Shown here: in pieces, positions 1 through 10,992 of the stretch | Numbering within the stretch: the stretch's first letter is position 1 | Layout: every line of letters begins with the position of its first letter | Source of the DNA: Corticium candelabrum | Lineage: Eukaryota > Porifera > Homoscleromorpha > Homosclerophorida > Plakinidae | Assembly: GCF_963422355.1 (NCBI RefSeq) | Contig: NC_085085.1 | Coordinates: 7,107,733 to 7,171,732 of the forward strand | DNA: 64,000 bases | Reading direction: 5' to 3' | Program-made: the position numbers and the translations under genes | Notes under the pieces: model-generated | The model's input: only the letters and a program-made list of their open reading frames with translations | Databases searched by the model: none | What the model was told of the DNA's origin: nothing

Positions 1-465
1 CGATGTAATATATGGTCTACATGAACATACCTAGCCTGACCATTCACATTTACAAGATAGTTGCTCGGTCCCAGTTTCTGGACTACTGTTCCAGAGAGCC
101 ACCGTCCCCGACTATCTTGTCTTGGGTTCCATACTGCCACTGATTCTCCAGGTAACATCTCACGATGTCTGGATGCAGCTTCTGTTTGGCTCTCCTGTCT
201 GTCTCGAATCTCTCCTCCAACTGTAGGTTTAACAAGACTTAGTCTTGTTCATAAGACTCTCTTCATTAGCAATTCGGATGGCGTTTTTCCTGTTGAGGTA
301 TTTGGAGTCGACCTATACTGCAGCAGTAATATAGACATTTGATGTCGAATAGTGCGCCCTCTAGGTCGTGCCTCCATAGACCTCTTGAAGATTTGAACTG
401 CTCATTCTGCTTGTCCATTGCTCGATGGGTGATACGGAGGGGTGAGTTGGTGTTTGACACCATTT
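1..465 (-). pseudogene. integrase catalytic end and C-terminal domain of element A
   Basis: In shifted minus-strand frames, the region near 450-400 resembles the last part of a DDE integrase core (a HP-x-SNGQAEQ-like segment, partly frameshifted). Positions 120-1 read as the chromodomain-like/GPY-type C-terminal region (RGRWLSG, KLGPSNYLV, HVDHI). The segment between contains stops. It is collinear with the pol pieces above, so it belongs to the same element. Confidence 0.6.
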
Positions 466-517
466 CCTTTCATGAACTCCTGAAATTCTACTGACCTGAA
501 TTGTGGACCATTATCTG

Positions 518-3083
518 TCACCAATCGTCCTGGAATGCCATGAAACTAAAAACTCGCCTCATCACCTCTATTGTCCTACTAGCCGTTGTACTAGTGCCCA
601 TTTCATGCACTTCAAACCATTTCGAAAAAGCGTCAATCATAATAAGATAATGTTGACCTTCCAACTCTGCAAAATCCGCGTGAACTCTCTCCCAAGGTGC
701 TGTGGGATACATCCATGGATGAGGAATACCAGCAGGCGGTTTATTCCTCTGACTTTGGCAAATTTCACATTTCTTGCACAATTCTTCCAACGTCATGTCC
801 AAACTCGGCCACCAGATATACGATCTAGCTAATGCTTTCATTCGATTTGAACCCGGGTGATATTCATGAAGATCTGCTAGAACTCTTGACTGTAATTTTT
901 GCGGTATTATCACACGTGTTCCCCAAAGTAAACAGTTCTCTTCAACGCTAAGTTCATCTGACCGTCGTGAGTAGGGTTGTAACCTTGGATCCATGTGACT
1001 TTTCCAGTTCCATCCAGACAATGTATACTGGTATGCCCGTCTGAAAATGGGATCTGCTTTAGTCTCTCGTGCTACTTCTGCTGCTGTTACAGGTAGATTT
1101 TCACAGCAATCCACATGGTACAATTCCTGGTTAGGGTCTATGACATTCACTTCCATTGGCAGTCGGGACAGCATATCTGCTTCCTTATTCTCCTCTCCAG
1201 CCATATACTCCAGGTTGTACTCATATGCACTTAAAATTAGTGCCCACCTCTGCAGCCTTGCTGCTGCTAACGCTGGGATGCCCTGTTTAGGTCCCAGAAT
1301 TTTGACCAAAGGTTTGTGATCTGTCACTAGTGTAAATCTTTGACCAATGAGGAACTTGTGGAAATGACGAAAGCCGAAAAATGATTGCCAGTGCTTCACG
1401 CTCTATTTGGGCGTAGCCCTTTTCTGCTGATGACAGTGTCCGTGAAGCAAATGCCACTGGTCTCTCCGATCCATCCTCAAACTCGTGACTCAAACAGACT
1501 CCTATTCCATATGGGGATGCGTCACATTTGAGCTTGACTGGTCGAGACAAATCATAGTGCGCAAGAAAACCAGACTGTAATAACTTGTTCTTTGCTGCAT
1601 TGAATGCGGCCCTGTGTTTCCTTGTCCATCTCCACTGTTTTCCTTTTTGAAGTAACTCATACAAAGCTTGTAGAGTATTCGACAGATTCGGTAAGAAATG
1701 GCTGTAATAGTTCAACAGCCCCAGAAATGCCTTCAACTCAGTCACATTTCTTGGCTCAGGTGCTTCCCTGATAGCCTTGACCTTGTCTTCTGTAGGCTTC
1801 AGACCTTCGTGATCTACCCTGTGACCTAAGTATGTCACCTCAGACTGACCAAATTCACATTTGTCCTTCTTTAGCCGGACTCCTCTTTGCTTTAGGTGTT
1901 GTAATACTTGCCTCACTCTTGCATCGTGCTCAGCATCAGTTGAACCGACAATCAGTATGTCATCGAAAAAACAACAAACTCCTGGTATTCCAGACAATAT
2001 CATATCCATAGTTTTCCGGAAAATACTTGGTGCTGTTCGTATACCAAAAGGCATTCTGGTATAAGTAAACAAACCCTTCCTAGTATTTATGGTTAAATAC
2101 TCTTGGCTCCCGGTATCCACTTCCATTTGTTGGTAAGCTTGCTTTAGATCAAGCCTGGTAAATCGTTGACCACCCGCTAAAGTAGCAAATAAATCTTGAG
2201 CATTTGGTGTGGGATACTCAATATTTCCCAAATATTCATTGATGGTTACTTTGTAGTCACCACACAATCTGATACTGCCGTCAGATTTCCTCACCACTAC
2301 TATCGGCGAAGCCCACTCGCTCTGATCTACAGGTGTCAGTACTCCTTCTCTGACTAAGTGATTGATTTCAGTATCTACTTCAGCTTGTAACGCAAATGGT
2401 ACTTGTCTTGCCTTATGAAAGACTGGCCTTGCATTGGCACTCAAAGTAATTTTCGCTTGCACTCCTTGCAGCTTTCCCATTCCTTCCTTGAATAACTCAG
2501 AAAACTCGTGTACAGGATCCAGGACATTCAAGCTAAATAAAGATGCCCAGTCCAACTTGAGTTGTGACAACCAATTCCTGCCAAGCACTGCTGGCTTATT
2601 TGCAGCATTGACGACAACTACTCTACCTCGTATTTCTTGATCTCTGTAGCGTACTGGTACTACAGCTTCTCCGCGTACAGACAATGCCTGTCCACAATAT
2701 GACTGTAATTTCACGTTGCTGCTCTGGAGTTTGACATGAGATAGTTGTTTCTCATAGGTCTCCCTGGGAATCACGGCAATAGTTGCACCCGTGTCAACAA
2801 TCAGCTCTAATTCTCGTCCAGCTACAGTCATATTGACTTTGATTGCATCCTGACCTCCCAGACCATAAAGTGAACATACTTCCTCTTCTTCCACTTGTAA
2901 CGTGGCTTGTTTCTGGTACTTTGTATTCTTGGTACCCGTTGCTCCGCTCCTGTTCTTAAAATCGCCTTGCTTCTTACTCCGGCAGGCTTTTGCGATATGT
3001 CCCTTCTTGTGACATAAATAGCACTCTCTTGATTTCATATGACACTTATCAGGAACGTGCCCTTGCCATTGCATCTGTAGCAT
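518..3083 (-). pseudogene. pol of Ty3/gypsy element A (protease, RT, RNase H, integrase N-half)
   Basis: There are two overlapping reading frames, 3083-1287 and 1399-518. The first has a complete CCHC knuckle (CYLCHKKGHIAKAC), a retropepsin motif (VDTGAT), RT with the catalytic FFDDIL box and PFGI, and the start of RNase H (KCDASPYGIG). The second resumes inside RNase H (TDHKPL, DMLSRLP) and continues with the integrase HHCC zinc domain (HEYHPG, then C-x2-C in KCEICQ) and the first catalytic region (HADFAE). The two frames join near 1385 in an A-rich run, which points to a one- or two-base indel. Comparable intact pol ORFs are continuous across this point. Confidence 0.85.
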
Positions 3084-3097
3084 ACTTTCACATCAGA

Positions 3098-3733
3098 CTA
3101 TGCTGTCTTTGACCTCCCGCTGCTACTACTTTGCATGCTAAATGCCGTCTCGTGGTCTGTTGTTGATCCGTGTCTGCGCGTGTCTCCTCGCAAAGCTATC
3201 GTTTCTTGTCTTGCCGATTCAAAAGCTTGCGCTATTCGTACCGCTTTCTCGAGTGTTAAGTCAGTTTCCGCTAGAATTTTCTGCTGTAGGGCTTCTACTC
3301 GTAATCCACATACGAATTGGTCCCTCAAGGCAACTGACAACTTGTCTCCAAACTCACAGTGTTTAGCTAGACGACGCAATTCTGACAAGAACACCGTAAC
3401 AGTCTCACCTTCTTTCTGTTGTCTCTTGTAATAACGGAATCGCTCGGCTATGACAATCTTCTTTGGCTCGTAGTGATTTCTCAGTTGCTGAATGATATCA
3501 TCAAGCTCCAAATCTTGCGGTTGGCGAGGTCGTACCAAGGTCCGCAACAAACTGTAGGTCGATGCACCCACAGACGTTAGAAAGATTGCCTTCCTACGAG
3601 CTACGTGCTCGTCTCCTATCGGTACTGCCAGGCAGTAAAGCTCGAACCTTTCCTTGTATTCGTCGATGCTTTCTACTCCTGCTCGGAATTCGCCCAACAA
3701 CCCGTGTTTCAAATTCGCGGCTGCACTCGCCAT
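3098..3733 (-). pseudogene. gag of Ty3/gypsy element A
   Basis: About 211 codons encode a capsid-type gag of retrotransposons, with a Retrotrans_gag-like helical core (ends of helices around YKRQQKEGETV, CEFGDKL and QFVCGL). I prefer the ATG at 3733-3731 (MASAAANLK), because the longer upstream reading runs into the presumed LTR and primer-binding site. The frame stops at TAG (3100-3098). The same frame reads on through a C-Y-R-C half-knuckle and then loses frame, so gag and pol are separated by a stop plus a one-base shift. This could be decay or a relic of a gag/pol recoding site. Confidence 0.75.
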
Positions 3734-3744
3734 CCTCGTCGCCA
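3731..3744 (-). other. candidate primer-binding site of element A overlapping the gag start
   Basis: On the minus strand, TGGCGACGAGGATG begins just inside the presumed 5' LTR end (…CAACAG). Its last three bases are the gag ATG. A TGG start is what a site complementary to a tRNA CCA end should show. The upstream stretch up to about 3893 (a TG-initiated, AT-rich sequence) is the likely 5' LTR, but there is no second copy in the window to prove its limits. Confidence 0.45.
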
Positions 3745-3893
3745 CTGTTGCGTCGTTACCGACTATATATTGTTCTACTGCAGCTCGCTTACAGTGTGTA
3801 CGCAATACTATACCAGACTACACAAAGTACTATATAGTGTCATAGTCTATATGTATGCTAATGAGTACTAGGCCCTTACTCTACTACAGTAAC

Positions 3894-4142
3894 AGTGGAT
3901 GCGGTTGGATCTATAGATGGAATGCTATAAGACGATATGCAAGGCGGTGTTAGCATTCCACTAATGTGCCAATATGCATTGTACTGTTTACCAAAGTTCT
4001 TCATTCAAATTTGATAGTCAAAACTATAGTGTAGCTACCAAAACGTTGGGAAACACAGTTGTTGGCTAAAATGAGAACCATACTATCTGTGAGCATGACT
4101 TATGCAGACAAATTCATGTATTACAAACATACACTTCAGTGT
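3894..4142. other. intergenic, nothing recognised
   Basis: Between the presumed LTR of element A and the aldo-keto reductase stop there is AT-rich sequence without a supported gene, repeat or RNA. Confidence 0.4.
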
Positions 4143-5222
4143 TCAAGGTAACTCTCTGGGATCTGTGCATACGTTAGGTTTTTTAGTAGAAAGTGCGTTC
4201 AGCTGCATAACTTCTTGATCACTTAGTTCAAAGTCGAACACATTTAGATTTTCTCTCATGTGTTCTTCGTTCCAAGATCTTGGATTCACAAGCACACCTT
4301 GATGCAGAGAATAACGCTGTAGTATTTGTGCAGCTGTCTTTCCATATCTCTGAGAAATTAGTTTAACCAGAGGCAACTCAAGTAGACTCTCGTTCCAGCC
4401 AAGACTCCAAGGTCCAAAATCTGGTGCTGCGAGTGGCGAATAACCATTGAATGTGATGTTGTGACGTTTGCAAAATTCTAGCAACTCCAAATCATGCCAG
4501 AACACGTGAAACTCACATTGATTGACTGAAGGAATCATTTCTCCCATGTCTATTATATCTTGAAGATGTTGCAACGCAAAGTTGGACACGCCCACTGCTC
4601 TGGCCTTACCTTCTTTGAGAATCTGTAGCATTGCTTTCCAAGTTGACTGACGGCACAGTCGCATTTCGGTAGAGGTGTTTCCATTGCACTCTTTCTCAGA
4701 ACTGGGAGCGTGGATTGCATCATAAGGCCAGTGAATAAGCAGCAGATCAACATACGTAACTCCAAGGCTGCCGAGAACCTGTTCCATCTGTTTTAGTGTG
4801 TCGTTGTAGCCCAGAGGTCCCCCAAGCGGTACTCCGTTCTTGTTTGCTCCACTTGGACCAACTTTAGAGGTGATGAAAATCTCTTTACGAGGAATTCCAC
4901 TAGCTCTGATTGCTTGTCCGATTCCCACTTGATCCAAGTAGCTGAATGATCCATCAATACGTCTTCCTCCTAGCTTGAGCCAAAGAGATACTGATTTCTC
5001 GGCAATACTGTCATTCCAGTGTTCTCCGTGAGAATCTAGAGTGAGCGCGTACCCTCCTGTACCTAGCCCGGTCGCTGGCATCAACACGTTGTTGGTCGCA
5101 GAATTTTGCAGCAGAATGCTTGGAACGACGTTCGCTTGTATAGAAACTTGGAACAGACAAGTTAGGATAAAACCCGTTAGCAACCAATGAGATACCATAT
5201 CTACTAAGTAGAACGTATACAT
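4143..5222 (-). CDS. aldo-keto reductase, intronless, with signal peptide
   Basis: A single uninterrupted frame of 359 codons encodes an NAD(P)H-dependent aldo-keto reductase, which reduces carbonyls to alcohols in a (beta/alpha)8 barrel. The catalytic tetrad is visible: Asp and Tyr in RRIDGSFSYL, Lys in ITSKVG and His in LLIHWPYD. Also present are GVSNF, the NQCEFH strand and the cofactor-binding tail motif NPRSWNEEHMRENL. The N-terminus (WLLTGFILTCLFQVSIQA) looks like a cleavable signal peptide, and several N-x-S/T sequons (NDS, NTS, NES) fit an ER or secreted enzyme, which is unusual in a family that is mostly cytosolic. The second Met (5198) gives a better-shaped signal peptide and may be the true start. 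The absence of introns contrasts with the other cellular genes here. Confidence 0.85.
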   Translation of the reverse strand: MYTFYLVDMVSHWLLTGFILTCLFQVSIQANVVPSILLQNSATNNVLMPATGLGTGGYALTLDSHGEHWNDSIAEKSVSLWLKLGGRRIDGSFSYLDQVGIGQAIRASGIPRKEIFITSKVGPSGANKNGVPLGGPLGYNDTLKQMEQVLGSLGVTYVDLLLIHWPYDAIHAPSSEKECNGNTSTEMRLCRQSTWKAMLQILKEGKARAVGVSNFALQHLQDIIDMGEMIPSVNQCEFHVFWHDLELLEFCKRHNITFNGYSPLAAPDFGPWSLGWNESLLELPLVKLISQRYGKTAAQILQRYSLHQGVLVNPRSWNEEHMRENLNVFDFELSDQEVMQLNALSTKKPNVCTDPRELP

Positions 5223-5388
5223 GACGATCGATCTAGCTAGGCGGCTGCGGCTGTGTCAAAATTGGCACGTGACAAACTAAAGCCAGGATGTGTATTATCG
5301 TTCTCGAGACAAGACAAGTCGTTGAAAAATTAAACTTTAAATTATGCGAGTTGCCATATTTTTGTTAAAATTTGTTAAAATTTTTGTT

Positions 5389-5428
5389 CTGATGAACAAA
5401 AAAATTGTTAAAATTGTTTGTTCATCAG
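5389..5428. repeat. short hairpin upstream of the aldo-keto reductase
   Basis: A perfect 12-bp inverted repeat (CTGATGAACAAA at 5389-5400, complement at 5417-5428) is separated by a 16-base AT-rich spacer. It lies in a GTTAAAA-rich stretch about 170-210 bp upstream of the reductase start. It may be the core of a small element or only a cruciform-prone site; no function can be assigned. Confidence 0.55.
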
Positions 5429-5522
5429 ATTACAACTGTAGTGTACGTGTCACTAGCCCAATTAACTTTCGTTTGCTGGAGTACACTACTAACTAACAGC
5501 TGTTTATCTCGCGTCTATATAT

Positions 5523-5893
5523 CTACTGTCTGTTCGCCATAAGCGTGAACTCGGAAGTGAGTAATGAAGTAGAGGTCACGCCAGGTGTGCACATTAGAGC
5601 ACTAAGAGCTGCCCCAGTTGGACCATGTTATACCAATTATCTTAAATGGTTCCAGTTGCTGATCCGTTGGTCTTACAAGATAATTGGATAATAGCCATTG
5701 CTCCACCCGTTTGTGTTTGATATGCACAAGTACTATCCTTCCGTTTCGTTTGTAGAAAGGGCTTAGATAATTTGATAAACAGAAATGCCAGACCTAGCGG
5801 TTTCTAACGATACCGAGATCATCGCGAAAGTCCACTAAACAGCAGAGATATTGATGATTTTCAAAGTTCACGCTTATGGCGAACAGACAGTAG
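5523..5893. mobile_element. MITE-like element with perfect 28-bp terminal inverted repeats
   Basis: The arms 5523-5550 (CTACTGTCTGTTCGCCATAA…) and 5866-5893 are exact reverse complements over 28 bp and enclose 315 bp without a coding frame. A second inner inverted repeat (CCAATTATCTT / AAGATAATTGG, about 5633 and 5680) suggests further folding. No clear target duplication is seen, so the superfamily is unknown. Confidence 0.7.
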
Positions 5894-6100
5894 GTAATGT
5901 TTCTACATTATACCGTACTTTATTGTGCACATGCACATGCAGGTAAAGGTCTAGTAAAGCATAACTCTAGATAATACCAAAGGCAAGTAAACCACGTAGA
6001 CTACATAAACTGAAATAGACTGTAGACAGAATCAAAATTACGACAAAAACGACAAGGATTGTGCTTGAAAAGAGTCAATTAGACAGCAAGATTGCATAAT

Positions 6101-6229
6101 GAGAGGGAGAGGGAGAGGGAGAGGAAGAGGGAGAGGGAGAGGAAGAGGGAGAGGGAGAGGAAGAGGAAGAGGGGAGGGAGAGGGAGAGGGAGAGGGAGAG
6201 GGAGAGGGAGAGGGAGAGGGAGAGGGAGA
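6101..6229. repeat. GAGGGA hexanucleotide microsatellite
   Basis: About 21 units of the purine tract GAGGGA, some with GAGGAA. This makes a 129-bp strand-asymmetric polypurine run. The Ser/Pro/Leu-rich frames read through it are artefacts. Confidence 0.95.
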
Positions 6230-6848
6230 CAGTTTCAACGCAAATATAACTGCATGATATAGTATATATAATACCACTATCGACCGGACTGCTCCGGATC
6301 CTCCGCTGCTGGCAACTGTACCGCATACAGTTGTCGGTTTCTAGCTGTCCAAACCTTTTCGGGTGCTTCGGCTACCTCACCCATGGTGCGTACAAAGCTT
6401 TCCTCGTTTATAGGTGCGTGCATGCGCGGCTAGGTCGCGGGCAAGAATTAGGAAACAGTTTCTTCACGACGAGGTTACGTATGTTCCCGGATATATGGTG
6501 ACGCTCACTGGTAGATGAGCTTCGACTTTCATCCGGTGTTTTGAGATAGATTTGTTTGCGATCGTTTTACTTTGCCTTCATTGAACTCGTTAATCGGCTT
6601 GTGCGGCGTTCCTGTTGCTTTTTCTGCGTCTTTCGAACCAACGGTTTCAAGTTTGAATTCTACCTGGACGTTTGACCATATTTCATCTCTATTCCATTTC
6701 ATCTTCACTGTCTCTGACGTCAACTTTATTGCTTTAAATCATTGTCATCAAGTACTACGTACGTTCCGCGATCTGCCGTTTCTTTTGTTTATCTTCAGTC
6801 TCCATTGTTTGACTGAGGTGCCATCATCCGATTGTGACGTCATAGAAA
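6230..6848. other. 5' flank of the non-LTR element, nothing else recognised
   Basis: This 600-bp stretch has no recognised gene. It may hold the 5' untranslated region and promoter of the downstream non-LTR retrotransposon, but no boundary such as a target duplication is visible. Confidence 0.35.
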
Positions 6849-9800
6849 ATGTCAGCTGTGGCCGGTAATTCATCTGATACGTCAGTTCGTACCTGTTGTC
6901 CGCTGTGCCAATCCCTTCATCGAGATGAGACATTGCTTTTTCAGCATATCAACTCGGAACATGTCTGTCGTCTTTCTTTTCCAAGCGTAAGTTTTCTGGA
7001 GGATCATGATCGTCGTGTTTGCTCGGCTTGTGGGTTTATCTACGCACGTCGATGGAGTAGTTGTCGTAGGTCGCTGGGTGGCGGTCATTCTCGTTGTTGT
7101 GGAAGAATGGATGATTCCGGTATCTCTCCATGGCTGTGTGACGCTAGTGGAAATTTTGGCAGGACTCAGCCTTATGTTCTGTTATCTCGTTCTGCTACTG
7201 GCCAGAGTCTTGAGTGCATTGGTGAGAGTGTTTTTCCTACCTCTTCTATTATTCCTATAGCAGAACAACTTGATCAAAGGTGTGATGATAGTTTCTTTTC
7301 TGCTACTGAAACTAATGATACTGTTCTGACTGGTATCAAGGCAGCAGCTCTGCTTTCCTCACCGGATGGAAAATATCTTGATGTTTTCAATGCTGTCATG
7401 AACGAAATTTCAACCCTGCCAGTGTATACTGTTTCTCACATTCCCAGGTCTGTGTGACCACTTCTCTCTGAAGTATTGAGTGTGGAATTACGTCATGCTT
7501 ATGCGGATGGTCTTTGGAGTTTTGTGAGGCTGTTTACGTTTGCAAAAAGTGTACTCAGAGCTCCTTCACGTAGGGGGAGGAAGAAGAGACATGTTGTCAA
7601 GTCGTTGTTGTTCAGTCGCCTGCACCAGTGGCGGGAGAGGCATCTGGTTGAATTGTGGGAGGAAGCTAGAAACAATGCAATGCCTTGTGAGACTACTTGT
7701 GATGGCGACTCCATAAGAAGAAACAATGTGCGCAGAGCTATCAAGCTTGCAGAAGAAGGTCGATATAGAGATGGCATGCGTTGTTTGGGTTCTCAAGGTT
7801 GTGCACCTTATTCTGATCCTGATGCGCTTCACGACCTTCTTCAACGTCATCCGCAGCATGATCTACCAGCTTTTTCTGAAGATTTACCAGCTCCTCTGGC
7901 AATCGATTCCATTGCTGTTCTTACTGCCCTCAGGGCTTTTCCCAGAGGCACAAGTCCAGGAGGATCCCAACTTCAAGCTCAGCATTTACTCGGGGCAGTT
8001 GCAGGTTCTGTTGTTCCAGTTACGCAGACTTGTTTGGATCAGCTCACTAGATTAATGTCATTTATTGTTTCTGGAAAGTTGAATGCTAGCATATCTCCGT
8101 GGCTGGTAGGAGCTCCCCTGACCGCCCTCCGCAAGAAAACGGGAGGTTACCGGCCAATAGCAGTGGGGGAAGTTATCCGTCGTTTAGCTAGCAGGCTTTG
8201 TTGTGAGGCTGCAAAATCTCGTCTTCCAGATTTATTGCTACCATATGGTCAAGTGGGTGTCGGAACCAAGGGAGGATTGGAAGCTGCAATTCATACATTG
8301 CGTACTGTCTTCAAGGAGGAAGGTCACAAAGATGATCTATGCTGTTTCAAAGTAGACATGCAAAATGCATTTAATGAATGTGACCGTTCATCGTTTTTGG
8401 AGCGTGTCAAAGAAGACTTGCCTGATTTATTTCCCTATGTGCAGTGGTGTTACACAACTGTAGGAGAATTAAGATTTGGTCAACATCGTATTTTGTCAAC
8501 AACTGGAGTGCAGCAAGGTGACCCTCTGGGTCCTCTGCTTTTCTCGCTTGTAGTCCTTCAATTGTTGGATACCATTGGTCCAATCGATGGACTTTTCCTT
8601 CACGTTTGGTATCTTGATGACGGTACCTTTGTTGGGACCAGAGACGCTGTTTCTTCGTTCTTGAATTCATTGATTAACAATGGACCGTCTTTTGGTTTAA
8701 AACTCAACCTGAAGAAGTGCGAAGTCTGTTGGCCGTCAGGTGATCAATCATTTCCTAAGTTTCCATCACAAATCCGCCGCATCTGCATTGAAGATACCGG
8801 AGTTGAGCTGCTTGGGTCACTCGTCTGTGGAACGGATGATTTTTACAGTGCCATTGTAGGCAAAAGGGTTGACAGTGTGCTTGAAAATCAAAGCTTTCTG
8901 CCAGAATTGAACAACCCCCAAGTCGAGCTTCATCTACTTCGCAGTTGCCTCAGCCTCTGCAAGATCAATAATCTTCTCAGAACAGTTCCTCCGGGCACAA
9001 CTGATCACCATTGGACACGCTTTGACACCGGGACACGACGTTCTCTAGAACTTATAACTAAGACTTCTCTGCCTGATGCTTCTCGGCAGCAAGCTACTCT
9101 ACCAATGCGCATGGGAGGCCTGGGGTTGAGACAGGCAGCTACAACTTCGGCTGCCGCTTTTCTTGGTAGCTGTCAAGCTTCTCGGGAGCTTTCAACACGC
9201 CTTCTAGTCCAGAACAAGAAGTTTCCTACACGTGTGTTAGTTCCAACGTCACCAATGTTTGTCGAATCACCTTGTACGCCGATATCCATCTCAGGTGAAG
9301 AAAACGCCCTTGTCCGCTATAGACAAGTTCTGGCTAGTTACGGCGCGGACGGTCATCCTAATAACTCGTCTGGTGAGTCTCAACGTGTATTACAGAGGCA
9401 GCTGGATGACGCATTGCTCTCCACCCTTAAAGACACAAGCAGTCTTCGAGACAAGGCACGTCTCAACACAGAGTCGTCAGTTCATGCTGCAGCATGGTTA
9501 CGGGCCATTCCAAACGTTAAGTTAGGCCTATCCATGGCTCCGCATGAATTTACAGTTGCTCTGAAGCTATGGCTTGGAATTCCGATTACTTCTCCTTCAC
9601 AATCAATACGTTGTTCCTGTGGGCGTGTAATTGATTGCTTTGGCGACCATCTTCTTGGATGTGGTCACGGTTCTTTACGTTCTAAACGCCACGATGCACT
9701 GAGGGACATCATATATCACGCATTACTGGTGGATAACGAAGGCGCTCAGCTCGAGCAACGTTGTGGTCCAGACAGCAATAGCCGCCCTGGAGATATCTTT

Positions 9801-10214
9801 CATCCAGATTTCGCTGATGGACGACCAGGTTATTTCGACGTTTCGATAAGAAACACCATGCAGCCGGCGTACGTCGCTAAATTCGCCATTTCTGCTGGAG
9901 CCGCTGCAATGGCTGGTGAAGAAGAGAAAGACCATCGACACGACAGCGAAGTCAATGCGGCAGGAGGTTACTTCTACCCAATAATAGTGGAGTCTTTTGG
10001 TTTGTGGACGTCTTCCAGTCTTGCCACTTTGAAGGTTATCGCGTCCAAGACCACAGCAAAGAGCAGAATAAGTTTTAGTACGGCAGTCAGTAACTTACTG
10101 CAACAGCTTTCAGTTCGCTTATTTCAGTTTAACGCACGTATGATTTGCACTAATTTGCGATTTGACACTGAGTTTGACTTTTGGGATTTGCCAACTTTGG
10201 CAGAGGACGGGTAG
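6849..10214 (+). mobile_element. non-LTR retrotransposon ORF with C-terminal restriction-like endonuclease; one in-frame TGA
   Basis: One frame runs from ATG 6849 to TAG 10212-10214 (about 1121 codons), interrupted only by TGA at 7455-7457. The N-terminus has a C2H2 finger (CPLC…H…H, residues 18-39) and a second Cys/His cluster (CSAC…). The middle is a reverse transcriptase: RPIAVGEVIRRL, FKVDMQNAFNECDR, GVQQGDPLGPLLFSL, and the catalytic box WYLDDGT. The C-terminus has a zinc-binding CSCG…GDHLLGC motif and a PD-(D/E)xK-like endonuclease (RPGD, HPDF, YFDVSIRN). This N-zinc finger/RT/RLE order is that of the R2/R4/NeSL-type early-branching non-LTR elements, which cut specific targets. YLDD replaces the usual (F/Y)ADD. 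The TGA is the only defect seen, so this is a young copy or uses readthrough. Confidence 0.85.
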
Positions 10215-10238
10215 TTGTTATCTGCAATAAGAATATAC

Positions 10239-10487
<249 letters not shown>

Positions 10488-10506
10488 TGCTTCTGGAAAA
10501 GATTTG

Positions 10507-10992
10507 TCATGACTGACAATGTAATTCACTTATCGGAATAATTGTGCAGTAATTTAGTGATCTGACCTCCTCTCTTTGATGCAGTAGATGCAGCGGTACA
10601 GTTTCGGGCAACATGCCTGGTCTCAAACATCCATGACAATCGTGAAAATGAGGACAACTAGACCGGAGGTGGTTAACATCACCACAAATATAAAATCTTT
10701 TACCAAGCATTGGGTCTCGAGGTTGCTGATACTTCCTTCTAGGTGTCCACCTCCGACCGCGACCACGCATCTACTGCACTGTCGCTTGGGTGTCTAAACT
10801 GTCTTTGCCAAAAGCGGTAACTGTCTGACGAGTAGATGGCATATCGTTGTAGATCTCCATGTCACATCCGGAAACTTGATTGACTGCTGTAGCCGATAAA
10901 CTGCTTTGATTGACTGGACTTGCATTTGCCGGTGCCGGTGTCATAGGGAATTTGGCATCCCCGGGAATTTGGTATTCCCGAGCCATGTTCAC
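10507..10992 (-). pseudogene. C-terminal gag fragment with decayed zinc knuckle (LTR element C)
   Basis: Minus-strand frame 10992-10507 carries an in-frame TAG at 10773-10771. After it comes an Arg-rich stretch (RGRGRRWTPRRK) and a knuckle whose first Cys is Phe (FYICGDVNHLRSSC). It lies immediately outside the CCGG at 10935-10938 that flanks the Ginger1-type element. Its frame is open across the junction with the gag N-terminal part at 17225-17758 if one CCGG copy is counted, so both are halves of one gag split by that insertion. Protease and pol of this element are not found; the fragment ends near the TG array. Confidence 0.65.
10935..10938. other. CCGG target-site duplication, left copy
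   Basis: CCGG lies directly outside the TIR that starts TGTCATAGGG at 10939. The matching copy is at 17233-17236. Four-base CCGG duplications are the hallmark of Ginger1 DNA transposons. Confidence 0.75.

Larger units (their letters stand above)
1..3745 (-). mobile_element. Ty3/gypsy LTR retrotransposon A, decayed, cut by the left window edge
   Basis: Reading on the minus strand from 3745 down to 1, this is a primer-binding-like site, gag, CCHC knuckles, aspartic protease, reverse transcriptase, RNase H, integrase zinc-binding and core regions and the integrase C-terminal domain. This order (RT-RH before integrase) is that of Ty3/gypsy. The reading frame is broken at least four times: a TAG at the end of gag, a one-base shift inside the first zinc knuckle, a shift in RNase H near 1385, and breaks in the integrase core near 465-520. 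The 3' LTR would lie left of the window, so the element cannot be dated. It is non-functional as it stands. Confidence 0.9.

Noticed and set aside
503-3871. Plus-strand frames in the first 3.9 kb
   Set aside because: They are antisense to the well-supported minus-strand gag-pol.
7499-9941. Minus-strand and alternative-frame ORFs of 70-110 codons inside the non-LTR element
   Set aside because: Shadows of the long RT frame.
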